Below, one piece after another: positions 53,409 to 64,000 of a DNA stretch of 64,000 bases. The notes under the pieces were generated by a model, which was not told where the DNA came from, searched no databases, and saw only the letters and a program-made list of their open reading frames with translations. Origin of the DNA: Parietaria judaica (lineage: Eukaryota; Streptophyta; Magnoliopsida; Rosales; Urticaceae). A program made the position numbers and the translations under genes. Each line of letters begins with the position of its first letter. Within the stretch, counting starts at the first letter, position 1. The stretch is from positions 12,632,842 through 12,696,841 of the forward strand of contig OX940861.1 in NCBI GenBank assembly GCA_954871525.1, written 5' to 3'.

Positions 53409-54062
53409 ATGATGTTCCTGATCGAGGACAAGGTTATTGCGAACCTCCTCGTTGACGGAGAGCAAAAAGTCTCTACCGATGTCTGGTACCTAGACAATGG
53501 CGCGAGCAACCACATGACTGGAGACCGAGCTAAGTTTGAAGAGCTCGATGAGAAGATCACAGGGAGCGTGGACAACAAGTCCGCAATAGCGCTGATGAAG
53601 AACCCAGTATTTCATGGTCGGAGCAAGCACATAGACACTTGGTATCATTATATTCGCGAGTGTGTGGAGAAGCGGAAGATTATCGTTGAGTTTGTGAGCA
53701 CGAAGGAGCAGCGGGCAGACATACTCATCAAGGCTCTAGCAAGAGTTAAGTTCGCGGAGATGAGAGAGCTGCTCGGAGTGAAGAACCTCGACCCAAGTCA
53801 AGCTTACGGGGGAGAATGTGAGCTTAAGCCTGACTTGGCTCAACCCCTAGCAGAGATTTCCCCACCAGAGATCTCCCCACCAGAACTTCCCCTAGCAGGA
53901 AGGGACCCGACCAGGAATGCTCCTACCAGAGATGGCCCTAGCAGAGATGAGGGAGAGCAGAGATACCCTCGAGTAGAAGAGGACCCTAGCACGATTCTCC
54001 CGAGCAGAAACGAGAAACGCCAGAAGTCAAGAAAAGCTATTCCAGGAAGGTGCCAAACTTAA
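53409..54062 (+). pseudogene. Deletion-fused protease/RNase H remnant of copia element 2
   Basis: The copia protease active-site region (WYLDNGASNHMTG) runs directly into the C-terminal RNase H segment (VDNKSAIALMKNPVFHGRSK, then STKEQRADILIKAL). Integrase, reverse transcriptase and most of RNase H have been deleted without loss of frame. The ORF continues through the polypurine tract into the 3' LTR, where it ends. The protease motif has Asn where DTGAS or DSGAS is usual. Confidence 0.85.
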
Positions 54063-54353
54063 GGAGCAAGTTTGGATATTCGATTTGGCTTCCTGATTAG
54101 ATATGATTTGGTTTCCCATTCTGTCAGGAAACGTGTAAATTGTAAAGATTTGATTAAGTTTATTTTAGGAAGTTTAGCTAGGGTTTAGCTTTCTAGTTTC
54201 TCTATAAATATAAGTCTTATGACTTTAGTTTGTAACTTTTTGCTCTCTTTGCATTCGACATTAATCTGAGAAAATTTCTCCCAACTTTCTTTGTCTTTTG
54301 TTTCTTGTTCTTCATTGTTCTTTGGTTGCAGATCTTATTATTGGGAACCAACA
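53817..54353 (+). repeat. 3' LTR of copia element 2
   Basis: A diverged copy of 51733-52257 with different numbers of U3 minisatellite units. The TATA box tctctataaatata lies near 54198. Confidence 0.9.
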
Positions 54354-54589
54354 TAGGTAGGGTGAAAAGAGGAATGAAACTTCTAGTGGGTCCCACGATT
54401 CTATAGGCAGCAATTACATATTTTACGCTCAAATTATTTCTCTAAGGATATAACAAGTTGTTTATTAAACCCTAGCTTCTTCTTCAAACTTCTCTCTGTA
54501 TAATCTCTCCCATGGCTCCCTAAGTGTGTGGCCCTTTAAAATATAAGCATTCTCTCCGAGTCTAGTCTACACTTTGGTTTTTATCAGTT

Positions 54590-54734
54590 AATCTATCAAC
54601 TCTTTAATTGTAAACTGCAGTTTATTGCAGGAGCTATACGTTATTGCAAAAATTAAAAAAAGCGAAAACATAGTATTAGAGATAATAGCTTCATGATTCG
54701 CCCAATGCCCTGAAAAAGGGTTGGGCCGGCCCTC
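54590..54734. repeat. Second copy of a hAT-like right end
   Basis: This matches 42118-42271 closely (atctatcaactctttaa, tattgcaaaaa, gttgggccggccct) in the same orientation. No left end accompanies it here. Confidence 0.75.
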
Positions 54735-54737
54735 TTG

Positions 54738-55470
54738 TCATGTACATAACCTCACGATTATCACATTTATAAGATGAGATCATGATGTATAAGATATATA
54801 TATACGTGATTTATTATATATTTCGTCAGTACGTTACTATATTTTATTGTAAATATACTAGTCGTATAAGTAGTACTAGATTTTATATTAAGTTTACTAG
54901 TATTATTGTTCGTTAGTTAAGATTTGTTACATGAAAGACATGTTTACACCGATATCTAGGCTTAACCATCTCCAAACTAGAAATAGTTGAGTACACGACA
55001 AACATTACACAGCAGCTATGAACATTTGTCGTAAAATGTGAGATTGCACGACGATTTATCCAGCAATTATCCATAGTAAAACTAAAAAAAAAACAGCCTA
55101 ACATTTGTTTATTTATTTATTCAAATAGCTCTAATCATGCGTATAATTAGGTTTTATCATATTATTCATTAGATAAACAATTTAGCAGGTCGAAGTTCGA
55201 ATATGTATACGTAGATAATCCTATTATTAAGTGATTCGGAATTAATATTTAATTAAAATAAAAAATTAATTTTTTTTTGTAGAATTTAATAGAGAAAGGA
55301 AAGTGGGTTTAGGTGAAGCAGCTGGATGATGATGTGAACATCAATTCAAATGTGTTTTTTTTATAAGTTCTTACAACAAAATAGTCATATATAAGTACAT
55401 ATATTTCGTCATCAAGTTTGCTCTCACCCTATTTCAAGGACATTACATAATGGAATCCTTCTTCATATGC
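54738..55470. other. AT-rich spacer
   Basis: No gene is visible. The stretch has short TA-rich runs. Confidence 0.5.
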
Positions 55471-55925
55471 TTTTTTTTACATCTAAGTCCCTAGACTATA
55501 AATTAACAATATTACACTTAGTCCTCGGCTTCTATTTCTTTAGGACTTATATCCTCATCCTTTTGTATTTTAAAAGAAAAACTATTGATAAATTATTCCC
55601 TAAAATAGTTTGAAAATCTACTTTATCAAATACAAAATAATAACACGCATAAAAATTACTCTACAAAAGAATTTTACGCAAAAACTCGACGTGAAAAGAA
55701 AGAAGAAAAAAAAAACGTGTGAGCAAAAGAGAAGGTATACATTTTGAACAAAAAAATGTAACAACGGAAGAGAGAGTACGAAAATATCCGAAATAGATTA
55801 TGTCATATACCGCAAACTAGAAATGGATCGGGTCAAGGGAAGTTGGGGATTTAAGTGCCGAAAAAATTACACAGGGGGTTAATTTGCTTCATTTGTAAGA
55901 CCTTGGGGACCTAGTTGTTAAAAAC
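55470..55925. mobile_element. MITE-like relic upstream of the zinc-finger gene
   Basis: The left side (acatctaagtccctagac, about 55478-55497) and the right side (ccttggggacctagttgt, about 55902-55919) are imperfect inverted copies, with more diverged similarity inward (acttagtcc / ggatttaagt). The boundaries and family are uncertain. Confidence 0.35.
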
Positions 55926-55929
55926 CCTA

Positions 55930-56056
55930 TCCATTTATAGGCTCCAACAAAAACATATTACAGCTTCCTCAATCAGTAACTTCAGTTTTCTAGTCTAAAC
56001 TCTAAACACAAAAACACACACAGCCGGAAACAAAGGGCTCTAATCTCTATCCAATC
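55930..56056 (+). promoter_or_regulatory. Core promoter and 5' leader of the zinc-finger gene
   Basis: A TATA-like ccatttatagg (55930-55940) lies about 120 bases before the ATG. An A/C-rich leader follows. Confidence 0.45.
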
Positions 56057-56782
56057 ATGGAATCAACAACCAAGAACGAGCCACCTTGCTCTGAAAACAC
56101 CGTGATCGTCACAGACGATTCTCCATCACCCGATCGCCGTGACAATAGGGAAAACAGCCGTAAATTTATCTCGCTCGACCTAAACTTGATCTCCGGCGAG
56201 AATAGCAAAACCCTAGAGCTCAACCTCCTCAACTGCCTTGAAAACACGGACTCGATCACGTGTTCCCCGACCGCCACACGAGCCGCCAGCTCGTCGGAGG
56301 AGAACAACAACTCGTCGGAGCCGCGAGTGTTCCCGTGCAACTACTGCCAGCGCAAGTTCTACAGCTCGCAGGCCCTTGGCGGCCACCAGAACGCGCACAA
56401 AAGAGAGAGGACTCTTGCCAAGCGGTCCGGTCAAAGTCAACCCTACCACCCCTACTTCGATCGCCTTCACTGGTCCAGTTCCATGGCCTCCCTTCCCTTC
56501 CACAGAGGGTATTATGGTAATCACAGCCGGTCTCTCGGGATTCAGGCTCACGCCTCGTCTTTCGGCGTCGTCTCCGGTCAACCGGGATCGTTTCCGTCGA
56601 GAGTGACAGGTGGAGCCGGCAGATTCGGAGGCTCATCCGGCCAATTCTATAACGAGAGGAGCGACGTCGGGAGATTAATTGAGTGGCGGAGTCCACTTGT
56701 CGGTAATCTTGCGACGATCGACGGCCGGGATCTTCACCACAAGGAGGAGATCAGAAAGCTTGACTTGTCGCTCAAGCTTTGA
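56057..56782 (+). CDS. Single C2H2 zinc-finger repressor, ZFP3/ZFP4-like
   Basis: An intronless 241-residue protein. One plant-type C2H2 finger (C94, C97, H110, H114) contains the QALGGH signature within [18 protein letters not shown], followed by a basic tail TLAKRSGQ that can act as a nuclear signal. EAR repression motifs stand at both ends: LDLNL (residues 40-44) and LDLSLKL at the extreme C-terminus. EAR motifs recruit TOPLESS-type co-repressors, so the protein is probably a nuclear DNA-binding repressor. The finger and tail fit the Arabidopsis ZFP1/3/4/7 group, several members of which act in hormone and organ-development responses. The central Ser/Gly-rich region is not conserved in my recollection. 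The start is the first Met downstream of the TATA-like box. No damage is seen. Confidence 0.92.
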   Translation: MESTTKNEPPCSENTVIVTDDSPSPDRRDNRENSRKFISLDLNLISGENSKTLELNLLNCLENTDSITCSPTATRAASSSEENNNSSEPRVFPCNYCQRKFYSSQALGGHQNAHKRERTLAKRSGQSQPYHPYFDRLHWSSSMASLPFHRGYYGNHSRSLGIQAHASSFGVVSGQPGSFPSRVTGGAGRFGGSSGQFYNERSDVGRLIEWRSPLVGNLATIDGRDLHHKEEIRKLDLSLKL

Positions 56783-58327
56783 TGTGAGACTCAATTCTGT
56801 ACTCTTCGAGTTATTAGGGTTTGGTTAGACTACTCGAACTAGTTCATTATTTCTGAGATTTGGCTTGATTTTTATTTTTTTACATCAAAGTCTATGATAA
56901 ATTATTGTGTATATTCAATTTGTAATATTGCGAGTATATATATGAGAAAGTATATTTTGTACCTATAAAAGATTTGATATGCTTTTTATTATTATTATTA
57001 TTTTTAGATGTGTAAATATTTTTGAGGATTTTCACTTTGACGACAGGAATGGATTAATAGACGTGTTGTATATGCATGTTTGTTTTTTACAGTCCAAATA
57101 TTATAGACAATATATATGGATATGTTCAATGTTTATACGTGTATGACTTGAGGCAAAGAGACATGATATGACCTAATTTTTGGAGTTTGGAAGCTTAATT
57201 TGAATGCTTTCATATTTTTCAGATGGGACTTTGTATGATAATTGATTCGTTGGCTAACACATACATATATATATATACACACTATACTATATTACGGATA
57301 TAATATTTCAAACGATTCACAAAATTCACATTTGTTTCAACGTGTATTTCTTCGCTTTCAAAACTTTTAGCTTCAGTTCAGATTATGCTTAATCTTTGTT
57401 TGCTCTTACTAATTAATATATATATAATAGTTAGAACCCACCGAAGGCTGAGTCAGCACTGCTATTAGTGCATAAATTCAATCACATAAAACTTACCCTA
57501 AAGAAGCTACAAAAAGATTTTCTATACATGAGATGATATTATTGATTATGACTTTATGATATATTATTTTCACATATACTTTCGGTCTCTCATCACACTC
57601 AATAAGACTCCAAAATACGAAAGGGGTTTAAAGTAAATTACTACTCAACTTGAAATATTAATTTAATTTTTGAAAGTAATGAGCCAGATATAACTTAGCT
57701 TATGTGTAATGATTATAAAAATTCATCATATTTTGTCCACACATGGGATGGGAATGTGTTTATCGACACTTTCCACTATCATCTACTAATCTTTTTCCAT
57801 TAAAGTACTTCAACTATCTTTGTCGTTTTCCCAGGAGCGTGCACTGTGTCACTTTCATTAACTGATCTTAAAGATCTACGAGAGATTCACTCATATATTT
57901 ATCAACGTAACATAAGATATATTCATCATCACATTTTTCATATTTTTACATGTAGAGTAGAGTAGGCACTAAAACCTGGAGGGCCCATTTGATAATTAAA
58001 AATTATAACACTAACTAGTATAATTATAATACTAATTACTACTATTGTTATTTTGTGTGATATATACAAGGGATATTGTAAATGAGATGCTATTGATTAT
58101 ACCTTGGCTTCACCCAAAGTTGAACCAAATTAGGTCAAAAAAAGCAGAAGAGTATAAATATCAGCCAAAACCCCTCGTGGGAAGACACACACACACACGT
58201 ATATATATATATATATATTTGAAAGATTGATTGAAAAGGAAAAGGTTAGTTTTGCTTCCTAAACAAAGAAATAGAAGAATATATTAAATGAATAAATATA
58301 TATATATATATGTATACACCATGGTAG
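56783..58327. other. AT-rich spacer downstream of the zinc-finger gene
   Basis: It contains the 3' flank of the zinc-finger gene, TA microsatellites near 57267, 57418 and 58200, and an (AC)n stretch near 58187. No gene is visible. Confidence 0.5.
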
Positions 58328-58846
58328 CGGCGGAGCCAACTTTTTAGTTCAGCCGAAGCACTATATAACCATTATAAATTTTATCGATCGAATTAATTTA
58401 AACGGCATCTAACTTTATATATTTTATTTATGTGTTTGTATCTTTGTAAGTGGATCAATACTTATAATTTTAGTGAACAAATGTGCGATCAATTTTCTTA
58501 TCTCATTTAATAATTTAAACGCTATGTATCGTGTTATGCAATATATCAAGAAAAATTACAGAGCAACAAATTTCTTGATTAAGCTTTTTGTAATAGCTCT
58601 AAAAGAATAAGAAAATAAAAGATAATATATAAATAATAAGAGTATATGTGACCAAGCAAAATAAAAGAAGATAAATACGTGCCAATATCTCATGCATAAA
58701 AACAAATGAAATGTCTTGAACTTCAATGTGTTTCATTATAAAGTTTGTCGACTTAAACAGCACAAATACAATATCACTTCATTAAATATTTCTTTTGATA
58801 TATGAGCGTAAACACATGCATACGCTCGTGCGTATGTAGCTCCGCC
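58328..58846. mobile_element. MITE with ggcggagc ends
   Basis: The left end tagcggcggagccaa and the right end gtagctccgccta are inverted copies. The interior is non-coding and AT-rich. The end motif resembles that of the smaller unit at 37285-37470. The target duplication is unclear. Confidence 0.5.
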
Positions 58847-59001
58847 TATGACCGACATAGATTTGCCATCACGACCTAAAATAATTTGTAATACTTTATT
58901 TATTGTGACTTCATTAAATTTAAGCACCTAACACTTGGTTTTATGTATTAAGAAAAGAATAGGATTTTCTTAGCTTACCAACGGATGGTTATATATTATA
59001 T

Positions 59002-59491
59002 GGGGAAATTTGCGGCGAAAGTCATCGAACTCATCAACTTCTCATAAATAAGTCACTAAATTCATATTTTAGCAGAGAAAGTCATCAAACTCGTCAATTT
59101 CTTATATATAAGTCACTAAACTCTTTTTTTTTTTTTTTGCAGCAAAAATTGCTAACGTCACACTTTTATTGCAAATACACTCTTACAACGTTAAATGCCT
59201 CATTTTTTTGCCATGTTAGACGCGTCACATCACTACATATACTTACATGCCATATGTGAGCCTTTCTCGACCTTCCTCCCGGCCGTTCGACTGCGCGTAT
59301 TCAGGCGTATTCCACGCAATGAGAGCTACAGTAATGTGGCGTGTCGACATTGTGAAAAATGCAGAATATAACCTTGTAAAGGTGTATTTGCAATAAAAGT
59401 ATGACGATAGTGACTTTCGCTGCCAACAAATGAGTTTAGTGACTTATCTTTAAGAAATTGATAAGTTTGATGACTTTCGCCGCAAATTACC
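59002..59491. mobile_element. MULE-like MITE with a perfect 9-bp duplication
   Basis: The ends ggggaaatttgcggcgaaagtc and gactttcgccgcaaattacc are inverted, flanked by the 9-bp repeat atattatat (58993-59001 and 59492-59500). The inverted arms extend some 60 bases or more (aaagtcatcaaact...taagtcactaaa), and a second aaagtcatcaaactcgtcaa unit follows inside the left arm. It is 490 bp and non-coding. Confidence 0.8.
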
Positions 59492-59500
59492 ATATTATAT

Positions 59501-60503
59501 ATACTAAAACCATGGTAAATATAAACTATCAATATTATAAATCAAACGTAAATATAAACTAAGATTCACATCGAAGTAATGACGAAAAAAGAGATTCAAC
59601 GGTGGAGAGAGAGAAACGACGAGTAGGTTAATTAACTCCTAAAAACACTAAAATATCTGCTTCAAGTTCAACTTCAACAAATGAGTTCAAAATATCCGAT
59701 AAATGAGTGAACATGATAACATATATATATATATATATGATTTGAATATATATAAATACATATATGTATGAGACATTTACAGTAGTGATTTGAAAAGTAG
59801 AGGTTGCGATGGCTAGTTGCTAGATTGGATAGGATACACGATTGGTATTAATGCAGCTAAAAATCACAAAACTAAATTATTGCGGCAAAACAACAACAAA
59901 GTAGAGCCAATCAAACGACATGTGTCACACACACGAGCCAAAACACATTTGTTGATAGATATTTCAAACTTTCCATGTTACAGAGATGGAAGACAAATAG
60001 GAACACCTCTTGGCTCATTGCCAAACGAAGGGCATAAATCCCCAACTTTCCAACTAGTTATATACAGCGACTCCTACCACCCCACGTGCATACCCACACA
60101 ATATTGGACCCACCCAAAAATAAAAATAAAATTGACAGTTAAATATAACAAATCCAAGGATCCAAAACTAAGAGAAGCTGACACGTGTCAATAATGGGTT
60201 TCTTCAATACATTTTATTTGGGCATACTGTAAACAAAATCTTCTAAAACTGAAGTTAACTATTCAGAGACCAACCTTCAAGTTTGATGAATCTCGTAAAC
60301 GATTTTATTGCAACAAATTAACAAACAAAAAGCATCAAAATAGTACATACACGGTTGCTACACTCGTCCATCGAGTTCTATAGCTGTGATTGTTTCTATA
60401 CATTTCTAAAATATGCATTTCACCACCAAAATTTCTACTAAATTAATGTGATTGTAACAAAAGCGATCGATAAATACCGTCACCGTCGCCACAGGGAGCT
60501 TAG
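59501..60503. other. Spacer downstream of the p32-like gene
   Basis: An open frame of 125 codons on the plus strand (59817-60194) resembles no family I know and has no good gene context. A TA run is at 59722-59739. No gene is supported. Confidence 0.45.
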
Positions 60504-61522
60504 CTAATCTTGTTTTTGCACATAAGACGAGACTCTTCTTAGCCATTGTATAAGCTCAACTCTATCCTTGTTCATCATGTAATCATGCAAGAAAACCGAG
60601 AGCTCCTCGTCGATTTCCCTCGCTTTCAAATACTCGTGCAGACTCTTTTGAAGATTCAAATCCAAACTCCTGTAACAGGCATAAACGAGGAATATCAAAA
60701 CCGGGACAAGAAATACAAAAGCAACCACAAGACGATTGCTCGAAAATTCTCAAACACATAACTTGAAGAGTTAAACATATGAGCAGACCTTATATCAGGA
60801 CCCGTGTAAGGCCTGGCGAGCTTTCTATCGCGCTGGAGTGCATAAACGTTCTGAACCTCGAAATGGTCGGGCCACGCCGAGCATACAAACTCCAAATCGT
60901 CGGAACCGTCCCCTTTCGAGATATCGACAATTACACTGATGTGAAGGCGCAAATCTTCGCCGACACTGTCCTCTTCAAGCTTCGGCGTGAGCGTGCAACC
61001 ATCGAACATTGTAGCTTCGATCTTAATGTCCTCAGAATCTCCAAACTTCCGACTCATCCTGATAAATTGCTCGGCCGGTCGGTCTTGGACCACGAACGAT
61101 TTGTACTCCGTAGCGTGCTGTACATTGCCGGAACACACATCAGACTCAAACCGATATGTAATGTGAACAATTATATCATAGGTTAAGTGATTTCGAGCTC
61201 GATTGTTCGTTCAATTGAGCTAATTTCAAGACAGCCAAACAGGATTTCCAAATATTCGAAAAGAAAATGAGATAGCCATAGCGAGAAAAGGAACCTCGTG
61301 TGGAGGAGCATAGTCAGACTGGTAGTTGATTTCGTTTCGGAGGATTCGGAGGATGTTAGCTTCGATGGGCGATGACGGAGGAGACTCGTCTGAGACCTCG
61401 GAGCTGGTAGATATGGCTTTTCGCGAGAGGAGAGATGAACCTAACTTGTGATGGAAGCTCGGCGACTTCGTTTCCGAGGATGATAAACCAGTGAGAAACG
61501 CCCGAGCAAGAAGACGAGCCAT
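60504..61522 (-). CDS. Mitochondrial glycoprotein (MAM33/p32) family protein
   Basis: Three exons on the minus strand (61522-61295, 61144-60789, 60669-60504) make 249 residues. The N-terminus MARLLARAFLTGLSSSETKS is basic, hydroxylated and without acids, as in a mitochondrial presequence. The family body begins near SPIEANILRILRNEINYQSDYAPP and continues with SFVVQDRPAEQFIRMSRKFG, DIKIEATMFDGC, LRLHISVIVDISKGDGSDDL, EFVCSAWPDHFEV, and the C-terminal helix ELSVFLHDYMMNKDRVELIQWL. Members form acidic doughnut-shaped trimers in the matrix and are linked to mitochondrial translation or biogenesis. An in-frame Met 63 codons upstream (61711) exists, but its Cys/Lys-rich extension is not family-like, so 61522 is preferred. 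The exon 2 start at 61144 is set by phase and by the AG at 61145-61146. Confidence 0.9.
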
Positions 61523-62087
61523 GGAAGCTTCGAATTCCCGGGGAGGTCTGTGATCTAGGGTTTTGTCCGGGAAGGCAGCCCAGAGAAAATGTCGTTTCCT
61601 GAGTGATTCGTCAAAACGCAGATCCAGTTCGTCTCTACAAATGTTCTTACATTTGCTTCCACAAAAACATGTCGTTTTTCTTTTCTTTTCCAAATTTCCA
61701 TTTTCCGACAAAAATGTCGTTTTACTTCTTGACTCGTGATCTGAAGAAAGAAATTATAGTATAAGTACTCAATCTTGATTTAGAGTGTTGGTATAGTCTC
61801 GACTCTCAATTTTTTTTTTTTTTTTTTGTGTGACATAAGTATTCTATGGCCACAAAATATTGTCGACTCTATTTTTGTACATGTTTTGTGTAAGGCTAGA
61901 GACATGCTTACTCTCTGATCTAATAAAAGTATTGAATATTGTATGCTTTCTGAGTTTAATCGTAGACTAAAACGTGTCCCTCGTGTACAAGGACTTAACG
62001 GGACATGGACGAAATTGAACATCGACATAGTTTTTTCGCAGTTAGGTACTATATCCGCTAAAACCGTATTGAAAATATACTAAGGGT
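61523..62087. other. Upstream region of the p32-like gene
   Basis: This should contain the 5' UTR and promoter of the p32-like gene. A T run lies at 61811-61827. I see no confident regulatory site. Confidence 0.4.
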
Positions 62088-62268
62088 CCGTTTGTTTACA
62101 TTAATATTAAGACGTCTGAATCTGAATGCACATCTGAATAATAAGATGTGACATCTGAATCTGAATGACAGATATGTGTTTGCTTTTTAAGATCTGAATG
62201 CAGATCTGAATAACATTTTTCTTGTAAAAAATAAATATTATTATACACCTTTATATATACGGTTATTT

Positions 62269-62306
<38 letters not shown>

Positions 62307-63360
62307 TTAAATTAAAATAATTTATTTAATAATATCCAATTATTTTATTTTTCATAAAATTTCCATTGAAAATATTTTATAATAACACATAAATATAATA
62401 AATTTTTAAAAATTTATATGAAAAATTATACACTATAAAAAATTATATCGTCTATTAAATTATTTATGATAATTAATTATATGTAATTTTAATTATTAAT
62501 TAATTAATTAATTATATTAATAAATTTGGAAATGTGTAAATTTAAACGTAAATATATATATATATATCCATTAAAAATATATATAATATATATAAGATCT
62601 AATTGATATATTTGATAACTTTTAATTACAAATTCTTGATAATTTTTTTACTTTAATATATTTTTTTAAAGTAATATATTTTTATTATATTATAAATTTG
62701 GAAATATGTAAATTTAAACGTAAATACATATATATCCATTAAAAAAAAACGTAAATATATATATGAACTAATTGATATATTTGATAACTTTTAATAACAA
62801 ATTCCTAATAATTTTTTTATTTTAATATTTTTAAATATATTTTCTATATATTTTCGAAACTTTTTTTTTAAAGCGTCAAAAGTATATCTTCCCACCTATC
62901 AATGGATTCATCTCGTCGTAAGCTTTCCAACGGTATATCATATGAGTCAATCTGATGCTCGGTTTAAGAGTTATGGAGTTTTAAAGTTTTAAGGAGAAGA
63001 GAAAAAAATAAATTTGGAGAGAGAATATGAGGAGAGAAATGAACATGAAATGCCAAAATATAGCTCTTAATGGATAAGACTTGAGTGTAGATCTTACCGA
63101 ATAAGTGGATAATCAGACCCATTAAGATGTTTAGTAAGAAAAAAACAAATGCACTTAATGACTCTAAATCTGACCCATTAAGATTAAGAGGTTCATTAAG
63201 TGCAAACAAACACAACCTAAGGCTGTGTTTGTTTGGTCTAAATAGACCTCTTAATCTGATTGGAACAAATTTAAGAGCAATAAGTGGGTTTGATTTTATT
63301 TTTAAAAAGCCACTTAATTGCACTTATCAACCTCTCACTTTTTCATTAAGATCTTTTGGG
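62088..63360. other. AT-rich region with MITE-like ends and a tandem duplication
   Basis: The left motif aagggtccgtttgttt (62088) and the right motif aaacaaacacaaccta (63204-63219) look like the ends of a non-autonomous DNA element. The sequence starting gctgtgtttgtttggtc at 63223 looks like a second end. Inside, a segment starting taaatttggaaatgtgtaaa (62520) is repeated from 62691 with about 170-base spacing. An (AAT)n run lies at about 62270-62306. Confidence 0.4.
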
Positions 63361-63870
63361 TTAATTGCGGCGAAAATACCCAAATTTTAGCAATATTATC
63401 CGATAAGTACCCAACTTCAATAAATGTAGGCGAAAGTACCTAACGTCGCACTTTTGTCGCCGACCAACTAACACCATAAGACACATGCCTACGTGGCCGT
63501 TAGGCTGTCTCATTGTGCCACGTGGCCTAAGGTTGGATACTTTTGCCGCCACGTGACCTTTTTTTCTTTTCCGTTGGCCCACATGTTTTAATTTTTTTTA
63601 CACATATCAAACATAATCAAATAATTTTATAAAATATGTATTTATAAAAAGAATATGTTTTTTATAATAATCAAATAATCAATAATTCCTTAAAAATTAT
63701 TAGTTCTAGTTTATTTAAAAAAAAAAAAATCTTTCCCATGGCACATATTTTAATTTCTTTACATATGTCAAATATAATCAAATAATTTTATAAAAAAAAT
63801 ATTATTTATAAAAAAATATTTTTTGTTTTTCTTATAGGATTAATTTATAATTTTTAAATACATTGTAAAC
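63361..63870. other. Possible MULE-like element relic
   Basis: The phrase ggttaattgcggcgaaaatacccaaa (from 63359) resembles the end of the element at 59002. An inverted counterpart, tggatacttttgccgccacgtg, is near 63532. The remainder is AT-rich with homopolymers. No gene is visible. Confidence 0.35.
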
Positions 63871-64000
63871 CAAGTTGTAAAATGTCGCGAAAATCGTGAC
63901 CGAAATTCATTTTCCGAGGATATGCGTAACGAAAGTCTTATCGTTTCGCTGGTTATGGTTGGAATTTCGCTAAAAATCATATTTTTTGTGGATTTCGGCA
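63871..64000. mobile_element. Partial hAT-like element of the CAAGG family, running off the window
   Basis: It starts caagttgtaaaatgtcgcgaaaatcg and continues with ttccgaggatatgcg, gtttcgctg, ggttggaatttcgctaaaaa and tttgtggatttcggca. This matches the reverse complement of the right half of the element at 31005-32071. Confidence 0.7.

Larger units (their letters stand above)
51733..54353 (+). mobile_element. Ty1/copia element 2, internally deleted (2621 bp)
   Basis: LTRs at 51733-52257 and 53817-54353 are flanked by the 5-bp duplication taggt (51728-51732 and 54354-54358). A primer-binding site tggtatcagagc (52260-52271) and a polypurine tract cgggggagaa (53807-53816) are in place. The interior is only about 1560 bp: gag, then a protease fragment fused to the end of RNase H. 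The LTRs differ by several substitutions and indels, so it is older than copia element 1. Confidence 0.92.

Noticed and set aside
56213..56696. Antisense and alternate-frame ORFs over the zinc-finger gene
   Set aside because: They are shadow frames of a GC-rich coding exon. The plus-strand frame has the C2H2 finger and EAR motifs.
59817..60194. 125-codon frame on the plus strand
   Set aside because: It has no recognisable motif, no start context and no coding-like composition. Chance is the simplest explanation.
61523..61711. N-terminal extension of the p32-like gene
   Set aside because: It is in frame but Cys/Lys-rich and unlike a presequence. The downstream Met at 61522 gives a classic mitochondrial targeting start.

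Overview
This window is nuclear DNA from a flowering plant, almost certainly a eudicot. The evidence is intron-rich genes of plant-only families (PICKLE-type CHD3, type-B cytokinin response regulator, class V chitinase, EAR-motif single C2H2 zinc-finger protein, PGG-domain protein), long AT-rich spacers, plant retrotransposon and CACTA families, and interstitial plant-type telomeric repeats. I cannot assign a species. Coordinates of multi-exon genes come from hand-placed GT/AG junctions that keep frame and rebuild family-typical protein.

Region 1 (1-11.4 kb) is a gene island. The 3' part of a PICKLE-like chromatin remodeller (+, stop at 7091) lies tail-to-tail with a complete five-exon type-B response regulator of the ARR10/ARR12 kind (-, 8758-11141). 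From memory, PKL and ARR12 are also neighbours in Arabidopsis (AT2G25170/AT2G25180), so this looks like conserved microsynteny.

Region 2 (11.4-24.8 kb) is transposon-dominated: a 725-bp hAT-type element, a MULE-like element split by a complete but decayed Ty1/copia element with 123-bp LTRs, an LTR-like block rich in short GC repeats, an Emigrant-like MITE, and a likely solo LTR with a hairpin minisatellite. Region 3 (24.8-26.3 kb) is an intact class V (GH18) chitinase on the minus strand, whose last nine residues come from a tiny second exon.

Region 4 (27.6-38.2 kb) is a rearranged retroelement. It has one long LTR, two duplicated and damaged antisense gene modules resembling the putative gypsy-type transposon domain plus a coiled-coil tail, and a partial second LTR. 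Three DNA transposons inside it each have an empty-site counterpart in the other copy. A 648-bp solo LTR with a perfect TTTAT duplication follows.

Region 5 (41.8-54.7 kb) contains a PGG-domain gene broken by a nonsense codon. Its 3' end was tandemly duplicated, and a 7.6-kb CACTA element landed in the second copy. The CACTA carries a Transposase_32-like gene and a decayed TNP2 transposase gene. A second, deleted Ty1/copia element follows. Ends of one hAT-like family bracket the whole block.

Region 6 (54.7-64 kb) holds an intact zinc-finger repressor gene (+) and a three-exon mitochondrial p32/MAM33-like gene (-), separated by AT-rich DNA with MULE-like and other MITEs.

The host genes have no shared pathway. 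Chromatin repression, cytokinin signalling, chitin hydrolysis, transcriptional repression and mitochondrial matrix function are simply neighbours. The informative structure is the nesting of mobile elements, which can be ordered in time from target-site duplications and empty sites.
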